In this document: positions 7,731 through 16,325 of the stretch, piece after piece | Layout: every line of letters begins with the position of its first letter | Numbering within the stretch: the stretch's first letter is position 1 | Source: an uncultured Olsenella sp. | Lineage (GTDB): Bacteria > Actinomycetota > Coriobacteriia > Coriobacteriales > Atopobiaceae | Assembly: GCA_949287905.1 (NCBI GenBank) | Contig: CASEHX010000001.1 | Span: 174,544-238,543 of the forward strand | Direction: 5' to 3' | Length of the DNA: 64,000 bases | Position numbers and translations under genes: made by a program | Notes under the pieces: model-generated | The model's database searches: none | What the model saw: the letters and a program-made list of their open reading frames with translations, nothing else | What the model was told of the DNA's origin: nothing

Positions 7731-8714
7731 CTAGCGCGTGGAGTTTCTCGCCACGACCTCGTAGCTCATCTTGACCTTGCGGGGCACGCTCTCCTCGCCG
7801 GTCATGAAGCCCACCAGCATCCGTGCCGTCTCCGCGCCGGAGGTCTTGTAGTGGAGATGGACCGTGGTCAGCGTGGGCGTGACGATCTGGGAGATCTCCG
7901 AGTCGTCCATGCCCGTCACCGCGACCTCCTCGGGGACGGAGTGCCCGTACTCGCGCAGGCAGGTGAGGGCGCCGTAGGCGATGGAGTCGGTTGCGCAGAC
8001 GATGAGGTCGAGTTCGGGATAGCTCTCGAGGAGCGCCTCTGCCTGCTCATAGCCGGAGTCCACGGTGAAGTCCGCGATGCGCAGGGCGCGCTCGGGAACC
8101 GTGACGCCCGCCTTGGCGCAGGCGGCGAGAAAACCCTTGCGTCGCATCTGGCCAACGGCGACGTCCTCCTCGAAGACGCCGATGTAGGCGGGGTGACGCG
8201 CGTCGCGCAGCGCAACCGTGGTGACGTCGCGCATGGCCTCGTAGTCGTTCTGGTAGACGCATGAGCAGAAGTCCACGTCCTGGTCGAGCACCACGATGGG
8301 GACGGGCAGGGCGGAGATGGCCTCGCGGTGCTCGGGCGTGATGACGGTGGCGATGAGGATGACGCCGTCCACCTGGCTCTTCTCGGCAAACAGGCGGAGG
8401 AACTCGACCTCGCGCGAGGCGTCGTTGTCGGTGTTGGCGAGAAGGACCTGGTAGCCCGCCTCGTTCAGGATGAGCGTGATGCCCGCGACCATCCGGCTCA
8501 CCGAGGCGGAGTTGATCTTGGGGATGATGACGCCCACGACGTTGGTCTTGCCGGTGCGCAGGGACTTTGCCTGGCGGGAGGGGACGTAGCCGGTCTTCTC
8601 GATCACCCTTCTGATGGCGGCCCGCTTCTCCTGGCTGACATAGCCGTCGTTGAGATAGCGTGAGACCGTGGCGCGCGAGACACCTGCCATCTGGGCGATC
8701 TGATTTATGTCCAT
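7731..8714 (-). CDS. scrR: LacI-family repressor of the sucrose genes
   Basis: A 327-residue LacI/GalR regulator. The N-terminal helix-turn-helix reads INQIAQMAGVSRATVSRYLN, followed by a hinge with PSRQAKSLRTGK and a periplasmic-binding-like effector domain. It lies directly upstream of scrA-scrB-scrK, and operators of the LacI type sit at scrA, at its own start and at the amylosucrase-like gene, so control of sucrose use is inferred; the effector is probably a sugar (phosphate) of that route. The ATG at 8714 is preceded by GAGGAGG, with an inserted palindrome between ribosome-binding site and start, suggesting autoregulation. The longer frame from 8777 has no ribosome-binding site. Confidence 0.85.
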   Translation of the reverse strand: MDINQIAQMAGVSRATVSRYLNDGYVSQEKRAAIRRVIEKTGYVPSRQAKSLRTGKTNVVGVIIPKINSASVSRMVAGITLILNEAGYQVLLANTDNDASREVEFLRLFAEKSQVDGVILIATVITPEHREAISALPVPIVVLDQDVDFCSCVYQNDYEAMRDVTTVALRDARHPAYIGVFEEDVAVGQMRRKGFLAACAKAGVTVPERALRIADFTVDSGYEQAEALLESYPELDLIVCATDSIAYGALTCLREYGHSVPEEVAVTGMDDSEISQIVTPTLTTVHLHYKTSGAETARMLVGFMTGEESVPRKVKMSYEVVARNSTR

Positions 8715-8727
8715 GTTAACGTTAACC
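8714..8727. promoter_or_regulatory. Operator-like palindrome at the scrR start
   Basis: TGTTAACGTTAACC contains the perfect palindrome GTTAACGTTAAC and fits TGnnAnCGnTnnCA except at the last base. It lies between the GGAGG ribosome-binding site and the start codon of scrR, a place suited to autorepression. Confidence 0.55.
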
Positions 8728-8796
8728 TCCTCAGCCACCTTGAGTTTAGCGCATGGCGGGGCGCATTTGCGCGACAAACGCCCGTTAAGCGCGGAT

Positions 8797-8825
8797 GTGA
8801 CAGTGGGCTACGACCCCTTTGTCAC
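8797..8825. repeat. 29-bp GTGACA palindrome
   Basis: Begins GTGACA, ends TGTCAC, with GGGCTACGACCCC in the middle. The same 29-bp pattern recurs twice in tandem at 56406-56465 and in a longer form at 27567-27626. It lies in the divergent gap between scrR and the next gene. Confidence 0.8.
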
Positions 8826-8861
8826 GTAGAATCGGGTCAGCAGCATCGAAGGGAGAATTGC

Positions 8862-9197
8862 ATGGCAGCACCAGCAAAGGCAGGGCGCGTGATCGCGGGC
8901 GTCCTCGTTGTGGCCGTGATCGCGATCGGCGTCATCTTGGGGTTCAACCCGTTTGGGAGCAACGTTCCCGAGGGCGTGGACACCGACGCCACCGAGGTCC
9001 GCTCCGTCACGATGAGCGGGGACGACTACGAGGTCGTTGACTACAACGACGTCCTCTACGAGCTCGTTCCCGAGAACACCGAGGTCTTCGTCCTCGACGG
9101 GGACGTCACCCGTCAGTTCATCTCGCGGGACCGCAACACCATCTGGATCACCGAGGAGACCGCCGAGAGGATCGGGGTGGACGTCGCGGCGGAGTAG
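8862..9197 (+). CDS. Small membrane-anchored protein of unknown function
   Basis: 111 residues: a short basic N-terminus, one hydrophobic helix (about residues 10-30, VIAGVLVVAVIAIGVILGF), then an acidic extracytoplasmic domain of about 80 residues rich in Asp, Glu and Val (DDYEVVDYNDVLYELVPE). The helix could be an uncleaved signal anchor. The ATG at 8862 follows GAAGGGAGAATTGC. I do not recognise a family. The next gene runs the same way 131 bp later and is also acidic and unassigned; a shared role cannot be shown. Confidence 0.7.
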   Translation: MAAPAKAGRVIAGVLVVAVIAIGVILGFNPFGSNVPEGVDTDATEVRSVTMSGDDYEVVDYNDVLYELVPENTEVFVLDGDVTRQFISRDRNTIWITEETAERIGVDVAAE

Positions 9198-9328
9198 CCC
9201 CTCGGTGCGCGCCCCTGCGGTGCCCCTGCTCAGCCGCTTGCCGAGTGACAGGCCCCGCATAACCTGACCAGCCCTTCTCCCGCGCTCCTGATATCTAGAA
9301 TCACATCAAGCGAGGGGGAGGGAGCTTC

Positions 9329-9862
9329 ATGGTCTCACGAGACGATCTTGCCGTGCGTCTGTTCCACGCAACGATGGGCGTCATCACCTCAGAGGAGGAG
9401 CTGATCCAGGCCGACGCCGTGGGCGGTCGAGCCATGACGGAGGTCGCCTCCGCGGTCAGCGCCGCCGTCGCCGCGTCCGACGGCTCCATCAGGAGGCTCT
9501 TCGAGGACGCGTCGCTCTCCGTGTCCCGGGTCGGGGGAGACGACCCCGGCGTCTCGTTCTGGGTGGCATGGCTCGACGGCCTCGCCGCCGGAGCGCCCGA
9601 CGAGGAGGAGATCGACCTCGAGGGGATCAAGGCCCTCTTCGACAAGGCCCTCGACGACGTGACGCGCGCGCTCGCCGCGGGGCTGTGCGACGTTGCCCCG
9701 ACGGACGTCCTTGCCGTCGTGTCCGTGGCGGTCTCCTCCTGCGATGACGAGCTCGACGCCTTCGACGAGGCGGCGGATGCCGCCGAGGAGGCGACCGCGG
9801 GCACGGGAGACCCCGTCTCGCTCTCCGTCGCGCGCTTCCTGCGCGGCCTGGCCCAGGCATAG
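9329..9862 (+). CDS. Acidic protein of unknown function
   Basis: 177 residues, strongly acidic, mostly helical by composition, with no signal peptide or membrane segment. The C-terminal third holds a run of Asp/Glu (CDDELDAFDEAADAAEEA). A good GGGAGGGAG ribosome-binding site precedes the ATG at 9329. No motif I can assign is present. The base composition and codon use match its neighbours, so there is no sign of recent transfer. It faces the amylosucrase-like gene tail to tail. Confidence 0.65.
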   Translation: MVSRDDLAVRLFHATMGVITSEEELIQADAVGGRAMTEVASAVSAAVAASDGSIRRLFEDASLSVSRVGGDDPGVSFWVAWLDGLAAGAPDEEEIDLEGIKALFDKALDDVTRALAAGLCDVAPTDVLAVVSVAVSSCDDELDAFDEAADAAEEATAGTGDPVSLSVARFLRGLAQA

Positions 9863-9974
9863 CGCCTGGCTCCGGCGTACAAGGACGCCAGACGGACGAG
9901 AAAGATATGACGAGAAGGGCGGGCTCGCCAGCACGCTGCCGCCGACGAGCCCGCCTTCATGCGAACGGCAAGCG

Positions 9975-11987
9975 TCAGGCGAGCCACCACCGGTAGTCCC
10001 AGGCGGCGAGCTCGAACTTCTCGAGCTCCTCGGTCTCCCCGGTCACGAGGTTGACGTACCTGCCACGCTCGGGCATCCAGGCCGTTCGCGCCTCGTCGCT
10101 GAAGTTGAAGACCGCGTGGAGCGTCTCCCCGTCGAGGGCCCTCCTGATCCAGAGGATCGCCGGGTCGCTGTAGCCCACGATCTCGACCGCGGCGTCCGCG
10201 CCGAACACCGCCTCGTCGCGACGGATGCCCTCGAGGGTCTGCAGCGCGTCGTAGAGGCGCTGCTGGACGCTGCCGGGCTCCTCGATGCGGTCCACGAGCG
10301 CCCAGTCGAAGCGACCGCGGTGGATGTAGCGCGAGTCCTCGGCCTTCTCGGGGTCGTCCTTGTAGGTGTAGTCGTTCACCTGGCCGACCTCGTCGCCGCT
10401 GTAGATGATGGGCAGGCCGGACTGGGTGAGCAGGTAGGCGTGGAGCATGACGTCCTTGCGGATGGCCACGTCCATGGCGTCGGCGTCGCCGGCAAAGCCC
10501 GCCGCCTCGATGCCGCACATGGAGGCCGTGGTGGCGCAGAAGCGCGCGTCTCCGGTCACGGGGTCGGCGTTGTAGAGCTCGCCGCGAGAGACGCTGCCCT
10601 CGGTGTGCCCCTGGAAGTACGCGTTGAGGTAGTGCTTGTGCGGCACCTCCTCCATGCCCCAGTCCGAGAGCGTCGCGTAGTCCAGGCCCCAGCCGATGTC
10701 GTCGTGACAGCGGAGGTAGTTGAGGAAGGTGTACTCGCGCGGCAGGCCGCAGACGGCCTCCAGCTGGCGGCGCAGCAGGCGGGTGTCGCGGCAGGCCACG
10801 CTGTTCCAGGTGGTCGCCATCGTCGTGACGTTGTAGAGCATGTGGCACTCGGGCTTCTCCACGGTGCCGAAGTAGGGCACGACCTCCACCGGCGCCATGA
10901 CGACCTCGCCGAGAAGCACGATGCCCGGGCAGACGATCTCTCCGATCATGCGCATCATGCGCACGATGGTGTGGACCTGCGGCAGGTTGCGGCAGTTGGT
11001 GCCCAGCTGCTTCCAGATGTAGGGCACGGCGTCGATGCGGATGATGTCCATGCCCTGGTTGGCCAGGTAGAGGAAGTTGTACATCATCTCGTTGAAGACG
11101 CGCGGGTTGCGATAGTTGAGGTCCCACTGGTAGGGATAGAACTGCGTCATCACGGACTGTCCGAGCTCCGGCAGGTAGGTGAAGTGGCCGGGGGCGGTGG
11201 TGGGGAAGACCTGGGGCACGTCACGCGTGTAGCGCTCGATGAGGCCCTGGTCGCCGGTGAAGAAGTAGCGGCTCATGTACTCGCCCTCGCCGGCACGGGC
11301 GCGGCGCGCCCACTCGTGCTCGTCGGAGGTGTGGTTCATCACAAAGTCCATGCAGAGGCTGATGTTCTTCTCGTGGCACCTCTCGGCGAGACGGGCGAGG
11401 TCGTCCATCGTGCCCAGCTCGGGCTTGACGCGGCGGAAGTCGGAGACCGCGTAGCCGCCGTCCGAGCGGCTGCGGTCCGCGGGCGTGTCCAGGAAGGGCA
11501 TGAGGTGGAGGTAGTTGACCCCGGTCTGCTCGAGGTAGTCCAGGCGGTCCTCCACGCCGCGGATGTTGCCGGCAAAGTTGTCGATGTACATCTGCATGCC
11601 AAGAAGGTCGCGGTCTCGGTACCACGCGTGTCCCTCGCGGCGGGCGTCGAGGGCCTTGAGGGACTCCGAGCGCGCGTCATAGAAGGCCTTCATCTGGTCG
11701 CAGAGCTCGGCGAACATGTCGCCGTTGTCGTAGAGCTCCATGTAGAGCCAGCGCAGCTCGTCATGGTGGCGGTGCAGGCGATGGAGAAACGCGGCGTCGG
11801 ACCTCGCCTTTGCGGCGGAGCGGGCGAGCGGCTGACTCTTGCTCGCGGCGCCCCGGCCTCCCGCCTGCGGGGCGGGCGCCGATGCGAGCTCGTCGCGCTT
11901 CTCGGCGTCCGCGGGACGCTCGGGGGTCTTCTCGACGGAAGGGCACTTCTTTGCGGGGGACTTCCTGCCTGCCTTCTTGTCTGCCAT
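9975..11987 (-). CDS. Amylosucrase-like glucanotransferase (GH13_4)
   Basis: A 670-residue alpha-amylase superfamily enzyme with the amylosucrase pattern. MDIIRIDAVPYIWKQLGT holds the nucleophile D319, LLGEVVMAP the acid/base E361, and LRCHDDIGWG the transition-state D429; SDGGYAVSDFR is also typical of the subfamily. Amylosucrases transfer glucose from sucrose to an alpha-1,4-glucan and release fructose; a sucrose hydrolase is the alternative. The first 60 residues are a Lys/Ala/Pro-rich extension absent from the catalytic core, and no signal peptide is visible. The ATG at 11987 follows AAAGGAGCTGG. A LacI-type operator (12005-12018) places it in the sucrose regulon. Confidence 0.8.
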   Translation of the reverse strand: MADKKAGRKSPAKKCPSVEKTPERPADAEKRDELASAPAPQAGGRGAASKSQPLARSAAKARSDAAFLHRLHRHHDELRWLYMELYDNGDMFAELCDQMKAFYDARSESLKALDARREGHAWYRDRDLLGMQMYIDNFAGNIRGVEDRLDYLEQTGVNYLHLMPFLDTPADRSRSDGGYAVSDFRRVKPELGTMDDLARLAERCHEKNISLCMDFVMNHTSDEHEWARRARAGEGEYMSRYFFTGDQGLIERYTRDVPQVFPTTAPGHFTYLPELGQSVMTQFYPYQWDLNYRNPRVFNEMMYNFLYLANQGMDIIRIDAVPYIWKQLGTNCRNLPQVHTIVRMMRMIGEIVCPGIVLLGEVVMAPVEVVPYFGTVEKPECHMLYNVTTMATTWNSVACRDTRLLRRQLEAVCGLPREYTFLNYLRCHDDIGWGLDYATLSDWGMEEVPHKHYLNAYFQGHTEGSVSRGELYNADPVTGDARFCATTASMCGIEAAGFAGDADAMDVAIRKDVMLHAYLLTQSGLPIIYSGDEVGQVNDYTYKDDPEKAEDSRYIHRGRFDWALVDRIEEPGSVQQRLYDALQTLEGIRRDEAVFGADAAVEIVGYSDPAILWIRRALDGETLHAVFNFSDEARTAWMPERGRYVNLVTGETEELEKFELAAWDYRWWLA

Positions 11988-12004
11988 GGGCCAGCTCCTT
12001 TGGG

Positions 12005-12034
12005 TGGAAACGTTCTCACACGGTGATTATTCTA
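12005..12034 (-). promoter_or_regulatory. LacI-type operator and -10 box of the amylosucrase-like gene
   Basis: TGGAAACGTTCTCA (12005-12018) matches the scrA operator consensus TGnAAnCGTTCnCA. A TAGAAT -10 box on the minus strand lies at 12029-12034; no good -35 is visible. Operator placement between promoter and start fits repression by the scrR product. Confidence 0.65.
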
Positions 12035-12204
12035 CGGCGCGCAGGACAGGTGGGTGCCGAATCCGCGAGCGTTCGATTGGGCGTCCCCAGCGGGGTGCGC
12101 ACCGCTCAACTCAGCGTTTAACGGTGGGGGTCACGGAAGGCACGTTCGCGGAGCTGTGTAAAGATAGAAAGGCTGATTGAGGAATGAACAGCCTCGGGAG
12201 GGCC

Positions 12205-13098
12205 ATGAATATCAAGCAGGTGAGGTACGTCTGCGCGATTGTCGACCTGGGCAGCTTCTCTGCTGCCGCGGCGCACGAAGGCGTTTCCGTTCAGGCCGTG
12301 TCCAAGGCCATGGCGGAGCTCGAGTCCGCTCTCGGCGAGCCTCTCTTTGAGCGAAGGAGCGCCGGCGTCACTCCCACTCCCACCGGTCGGGCGTTTGCTT
12401 CGTACGCGCGCCGCATCCTCGAGGACTGGGACGCCCTGGAGCGCTTTGTCGCTGCCCCTCACGCCGAGAGGGCAGCTTCCTCGCCCTTTCGCATGGGCTT
12501 CTGCTGCCTCGAGTACCCGGGCGTGGAGCGCCTCGTCCACCTCATCTCAACGGTCACGGGCAAGATTCTCGGTCGCAAGGTCGAGGTCGAGCTCCTGGGC
12601 TGCTCGGATGGCATCGAGGCTCTGAGGAGCCACCACTCGGATGCCGTCATCTCCGTGAGCCCCCTCTTGGCGGATGACGTGAACTGCGGACCCATCGGAA
12701 CGCTCTCCTCGGGCGTTCTTCTCGCCTCCAGTCATCCCCTCGCGGCGAAGAGCCAGGTTACCCTGGCCGACCTGAACGACTATCCCGTGTTCTATCCCAC
12801 CCCCTTCGAGCACTTCTGCGAGTCAGTCGTTGACGCGTACCGCGCCAACGGGCTGTCCTCCCCGGTGTTCGATGCCTCGTCCGAGACCATGTCCGCGGAC
12901 TTCTTCACCAGCCAGAACGCGTTCTCCTTCATCGTCGCGGGCAACGTCACGGGCGCCATGGACGGGTTCGTCATCCGCCCGATCGAGGCGGGTGACATGC
13001 AGCCGGTCCCCATCTGCCTCTCTTCCCTGCGTGGGCCCGGCTCGCTCGACATCGTCGCCTTCCGCAAGGCGCTCTCCCGCTTCAGCCTCTTCGCGTAG
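12205..13098 (+). CDS. LysR-type transcriptional regulator
   Basis: About 297 residues with an N-terminal winged helix (FSAAAAHEGVSVQAVSKAMA is the recognition region) and a C-terminal effector-binding domain. The ATG at 12205 begins the usual MNIKQVRYV segment; an in-frame ATG at 12184 would add seven residues and has no better ribosome-binding site. The likely target is the nitroreductase gene that follows in the same direction, or the divergently read amylosucrase-like gene, but no T-N11-A operator stands out. The effector is unknown. Confidence 0.82.
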   Translation: MNIKQVRYVCAIVDLGSFSAAAAHEGVSVQAVSKAMAELESALGEPLFERRSAGVTPTPTGRAFASYARRILEDWDALERFVAAPHAERAASSPFRMGFCCLEYPGVERLVHLISTVTGKILGRKVEVELLGCSDGIEALRSHHSDAVISVSPLLADDVNCGPIGTLSSGVLLASSHPLAAKSQVTLADLNDYPVFYPTPFEHFCESVVDAYRANGLSSPVFDASSETMSADFFTSQNAFSFIVAGNVTGAMDGFVIRPIEAGDMQPVPICLSSLRGPGSLDIVAFRKALSRFSLFA

Positions 13099-13191
13099 GG
13101 CGGCGTCCCCGCGATCTTCTCGACGCGGTGCGCCCGCGCCCTGCCCGATGGGGTATAACAACCTCAGGCAGTCGAGGCGAAAGGGGAGACC

Positions 13192-13713
13192 ATGAGTGAC
13201 GTCATCAATGCCATGAGGGAGCGTCGCAGCGTCCGCGCCTATACGGACGAGATGCCGGAGCGCGAGATGATCGAGCAGGTCGTGGAGGCAGGCCTCTGGG
13301 CCGCGAGCGGCATGAACCGTCAGGGACCCATCATCGTGGCCGTGACCAACCGCGAGCTGCGCGACCGCCTCTCCGCCATGAACGCCGACATCATGGGCCG
13401 CCCCGGAACCGACCCGTTCTACGGCGCGCCGGTGGTGCTCGTGGTGCTCGCGCCACGCGACCAGCCCAACCGCGTCTACGACGGCAGCCTCGTGATGGGC
13501 AACCTCATGCTCGCGGCGCATGCGCTCGGCCTGGGCAGCTGCTGGATCCACCGGGCGCGCGAGGAGTTCGACACGCCCGAGGGCAGGGCCATCCTCGCCG
13601 AGCTGGGCATCGAGGGCGACTACGAGGGCATCGGCCACTGCATCCTGGGCTATGCCGCCGAGGAGCCCGAGGCAAAGCCGAGAAACGACGGTCGCGTGTT
13701 TTACGCCGAGTAG
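13192..13713 (+). CDS. Nitroreductase family protein
   Basis: A 173-residue flavin-dependent oxidoreductase. The N-terminal MRERRSVRAYTDE supplies the phosphate-binding Arg/Ser residues of the FMN site, and GLGSCWIHRAREEF near the C-terminal half is the second FMN-binding region. Members reduce nitro groups, quinones or other acceptors with NAD(P)H; the physiological acceptor is not visible. A GAAAGGGGAGACC ribosome-binding site precedes the ATG at 13192. It lies 93 bp behind the LysR gene. Confidence 0.85.
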   Translation: MSDVINAMRERRSVRAYTDEMPEREMIEQVVEAGLWAASGMNRQGPIIVAVTNRELRDRLSAMNADIMGRPGTDPFYGAPVVLVVLAPRDQPNRVYDGSLVMGNLMLAAHALGLGSCWIHRAREEFDTPEGRAILAELGIEGDYEGIGHCILGYAAEEPEAKPRNDGRVFYAE

Positions 13714-13801
13714 GACGGGGCGTCCCGCGCGTTCTGCTAGCCTAGAGGGTCGTCGGGCATCTTCCGGCGACCCTCTCCTCGGATTGAGAAAGTGAGCGGA
13801 C

Positions 13802-14767
13802 GTGGATCTGAGCCAAGCAATCGAGTGCGCGAGCGCTCTCGTGTTCCCCGGGTTTCTCGTTGACGACGCGGCGCTCTCCGCGGAGCGCGCGAGAAACGAG
13901 GACGCGCTCTCCACGCTGATCGCTGCCTGGAAGGACGCGCCGGCGGGCAAGGAGCCGTGCTCGTTTGAGCTGATCCGGTCGCTCGCGGACCGCAACCGTG
14001 ACGTCTGCGACCGCTACGGGATCGAGAAGCTCCGCGACGTCAGCGCCTCGACGCTCGCCCGCGGGCTCTCGAACGCCGAGCTCATCCACGCCGTCGCCGT
14101 CCTGCAGCACAAGACCGATGCCCAGGTGACGGCGCTCGCCGGGCCTGACGCGCGCGACCTCAACGTTGCATGGGTGGACGCACCGGTCTCCGGCATGGTC
14201 GTGGGCATCGACATCGAGACCACCGATCGCGATCCCTCGCGCGGCTACATCATCAACGTGGGCCTGGAGTTCATGACCGTGGGCCCTGACGCCAAGCCCC
14301 ACGACCCGTTCGCCGCCTACTTCGGTCTTCCGCAGCTCTATGCCGAGAAGGGCGTGCCGCTCGCGGACATCCACAAGATCAAGTGGTCCGACCTCGAGGG
14401 GAAGACCCCCTTCCGCGAGGACAGGCAGGCCCAGGTGGCGATTCTCGCCGCGCTCTCGGCCTACCCGTTCATGGCGCACAACGCCGCCTTCGAGGACTCG
14501 TGGTTCATGCTGCACATCGACGGCTACGCCGAGGCGCGCAAGGCGGGGCGCGTGGTGCCCATCGACACGCGCGACATCTGCCGCCGCGTGGACCCCGAGA
14601 CGCGCATCCTGCCGCACGAGCAGCGCCCGGCGTCGCTCGAGAGCTGGGCGCGCCGCCGCGGCACGCTCAAGGCGGGGGAGTCCGAGCGTCATCTCGGCCT
14701 CGACGACGTGGAGCTCATGCTGGCCACGGTCCAGGCGGAGTTCACGGCACGCAACATGCTGGGCTAG
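13802..14767 (+). CDS. DEDD-type 3'-5' exonuclease-like protein
   Basis: 321 residues. The C-terminal 190 residues carry the DnaQ-like exonuclease motifs: GIDIETT (D137, E139), AHNAAFED (residues 225-232) and ERHLGLDDVE (H297 with D301/D302). These correspond to Exo I, II and III of the DEDDh group. The first 130 residues form a helical domain I cannot assign. It starts at a GTG (13802). Substrate could be DNA or RNA; a role in repair is possible but not shown. Confidence 0.75.
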   Translation: MDLSQAIECASALVFPGFLVDDAALSAERARNEDALSTLIAAWKDAPAGKEPCSFELIRSLADRNRDVCDRYGIEKLRDVSASTLARGLSNAELIHAVAVLQHKTDAQVTALAGPDARDLNVAWVDAPVSGMVVGIDIETTDRDPSRGYIINVGLEFMTVGPDAKPHDPFAAYFGLPQLYAEKGVPLADIHKIKWSDLEGKTPFREDRQAQVAILAALSAYPFMAHNAAFEDSWFMLHIDGYAEARKAGRVVPIDTRDICRRVDPETRILPHEQRPASLESWARRRGTLKAGESERHLGLDDVELMLATVQAEFTARNMLG

Positions 14768-14820
14768 CCGCAGGCGAGAAGTACTTCTCGCCGTATGGCG
14801 GCGCGCCGAGCTTCGCTGCG

Positions 14821-14990
14821 CCGAAATCGCTGCATCTGCGTAACCGCTGCGCCGGAACCGGTGTATCTGCGTAACCGCTGCGCCGGAACCGGTGCTTCTG
14901 TGTGCTCCGTCCACGCAGAAGCTCGGATTTCGGCGGCGCTCTCACGCAGAAGCCCGGATTTCGGCGGCACCCTCACGCAGAAGCGCCAAA
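14821..14990. repeat. 31-bp unit inverted array, left copy (CTTCTGCGT family)
   Basis: Two left units around TATCTGCGTAACCGCTG and GCGCCGGAACCGGTG with about 31-bp spacing face two to three right units with ACGCAGAAGC and GGATTTCGGCGGC, also 31 bp apart. The centre is about 14900-14910. The right-hand end overlaps the last codons and stop of the next gene. A second array of the same family lies at 16326-16438 on the other side of that gene. Confidence 0.75.
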
Positions 14991-16058
14991 ACCCGCGCCA
15001 AACTCCTCGGCTACACGGCGGCGATTGTCGGGAAACCCGCTCCAGTTCACGCCGTCGATGCGCTCAAGCTCCGCGTGCAGCTTCTTGCGTGCCCGGCGCT
15101 CTTTCGCGGCGCGCGCCCGGCTCAGCTTGCGTGGGGTCAGTCCAAGGTCACGGCGCGCCCGCTCCATGATCGAGTCCATGTAGTCGAGATTGTCATAGTC
15201 CTTCTTCCAGAGGACGTAGGACTTGATTCCGCTTGCCAGCAGCTCGTTTCCCCGCTTGGTGTCACGTTTGACCTGCTCTGGGTCAGTGTGCCACTCGCCG
15301 TGGTAGTCAAAGGCGACGCCGCGGAAGGGTATGTGATCTCGCGTTGGACCGCCGGGAGCGAGCAGAATGAGGTCAGGTTTTCTCACGCGGAACTCTGGGA
15401 TGCCCGACGAGAGACGCCTGACCTCGACGGGGTCGTTGAGGACGACATTCCCAAAGTGGTACCCACCCTTGGAGAAGCCGCGGGTGCTGCGAATGTAGAG
15501 CTTTGCCTCCATGGGGGAGGCCGCTCCCACGGGCGCCTCGTCAAGGGCCGCACGCACCATTGCGGTGCCGCGCGCGGCACCGAGCTCGTCAAGAAACGCT
15601 CGCAGCTGATCCGGGGAGATGAGCGGGCGAGCGCGCTGCACGAGCCCCTTGCCTGCAGAAGGATTGACGACATAGACGCCGAGAAGCTCGGCCAGCAGAA
15701 GGACCAGCTCATTGTGCGTGAGATGGGGGGCCATCAAAACGGGCAGCAACAGCGGGGAGACGCAGCGGATTCCCGGAGCGAGGCTCACGAACGACCCGGA
15801 GGGCGGCGTGGCGCTGAAGACGTGCGGGCAGACGAGCTTTGTCCTGTTTCGCGGGCAGTTGGGGCCCACGAGCACGTGCAGAGGAAGAGTTGCATTCTTG
15901 AGCTGCGGGTTTGCGGAGACCGACTCGATGATCTCTGATTTTCTCGGCATGTGGTCGGGCAGGCTTGTGGGGCAAGATGCCGAGTTTGCCAGGCGCTTGG
16001 GAAAGTAGGGCTGCCGAATCAGCTCGAGCGCGGTGATATGTGAGAGTGTGATGTCCAT
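14973..16058 (-). CDS. PD-(D/E)XK nuclease-like protein (DUF559 / AbiEi-like architecture)
   Basis: 361 residues. The C-terminal part holds PMEAKLYIR, RKPDLILLAPG and VAFDYHGEWHTD, which fit the Glu, Asp and Asp/Glu-x-Glu positions of a DUF559/Vsr-like PD-(D/E)XK fold; the tail is Arg/Lys-rich. The N-terminal MDITLSHITALELIR start resembles AbiEi-type proteins linked to type IV toxin-antitoxin systems. The start has no clear ribosome-binding site. The last residues GASA and the stop codon are encoded by a unit of the flanking repeat array. Base composition is somewhat lower in GC than its neighbours. A defence or DNA-processing role is inference. Confidence 0.6.
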   Translation of the reverse strand: MDITLSHITALELIRQPYFPKRLANSASCPTSLPDHMPRKSEIIESVSANPQLKNATLPLHVLVGPNCPRNRTKLVCPHVFSATPPSGSFVSLAPGIRCVSPLLLPVLMAPHLTHNELVLLLAELLGVYVVNPSAGKGLVQRARPLISPDQLRAFLDELGAARGTAMVRAALDEAPVGAASPMEAKLYIRSTRGFSKGGYHFGNVVLNDPVEVRRLSSGIPEFRVRKPDLILLAPGGPTRDHIPFRGVAFDYHGEWHTDPEQVKRDTKRGNELLASGIKSYVLWKKDYDNLDYMDSIMERARRDLGLTPRKLSRARAAKERRARKKLHAELERIDGVNWSGFPDNRRRVAEEFGAGFGASA

Positions 16059-16325
16059 GCTCTGACGATACCGCCCAGATCACGCGGGGGCTCGAGATTC
16101 TGAGAAAGTCGCTCGCGAGTCTGACGCTAACGTGCGCCAATCTTTCCGCGGCGAGTATCGCTGCAGGTAAACGGCGTGCTTGGTGAAGCTATGGAGCAGA
16201 TGAGCCTTTGTCCAGATGCCGGTGGAATGCTGCGAGCGGTTGCTTTTGGGCGGCGGGCGCGCCGATGATCAACCGACGCCCAAAGAGCGCGCGCAAATCG
16301 TTGCGCGTGGGTACGAGGGCGCACT
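16059..16325. other. Upstream gap of the nuclease-like gene, no gene seen
   Basis: About 270 bp with no credible coding frame, no clear promoter and no RNA gene that I can recognise. Together with the repeat array beyond, it forms a 414-bp gap between the nuclease-like gene and pfkA. Confidence 0.5.
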
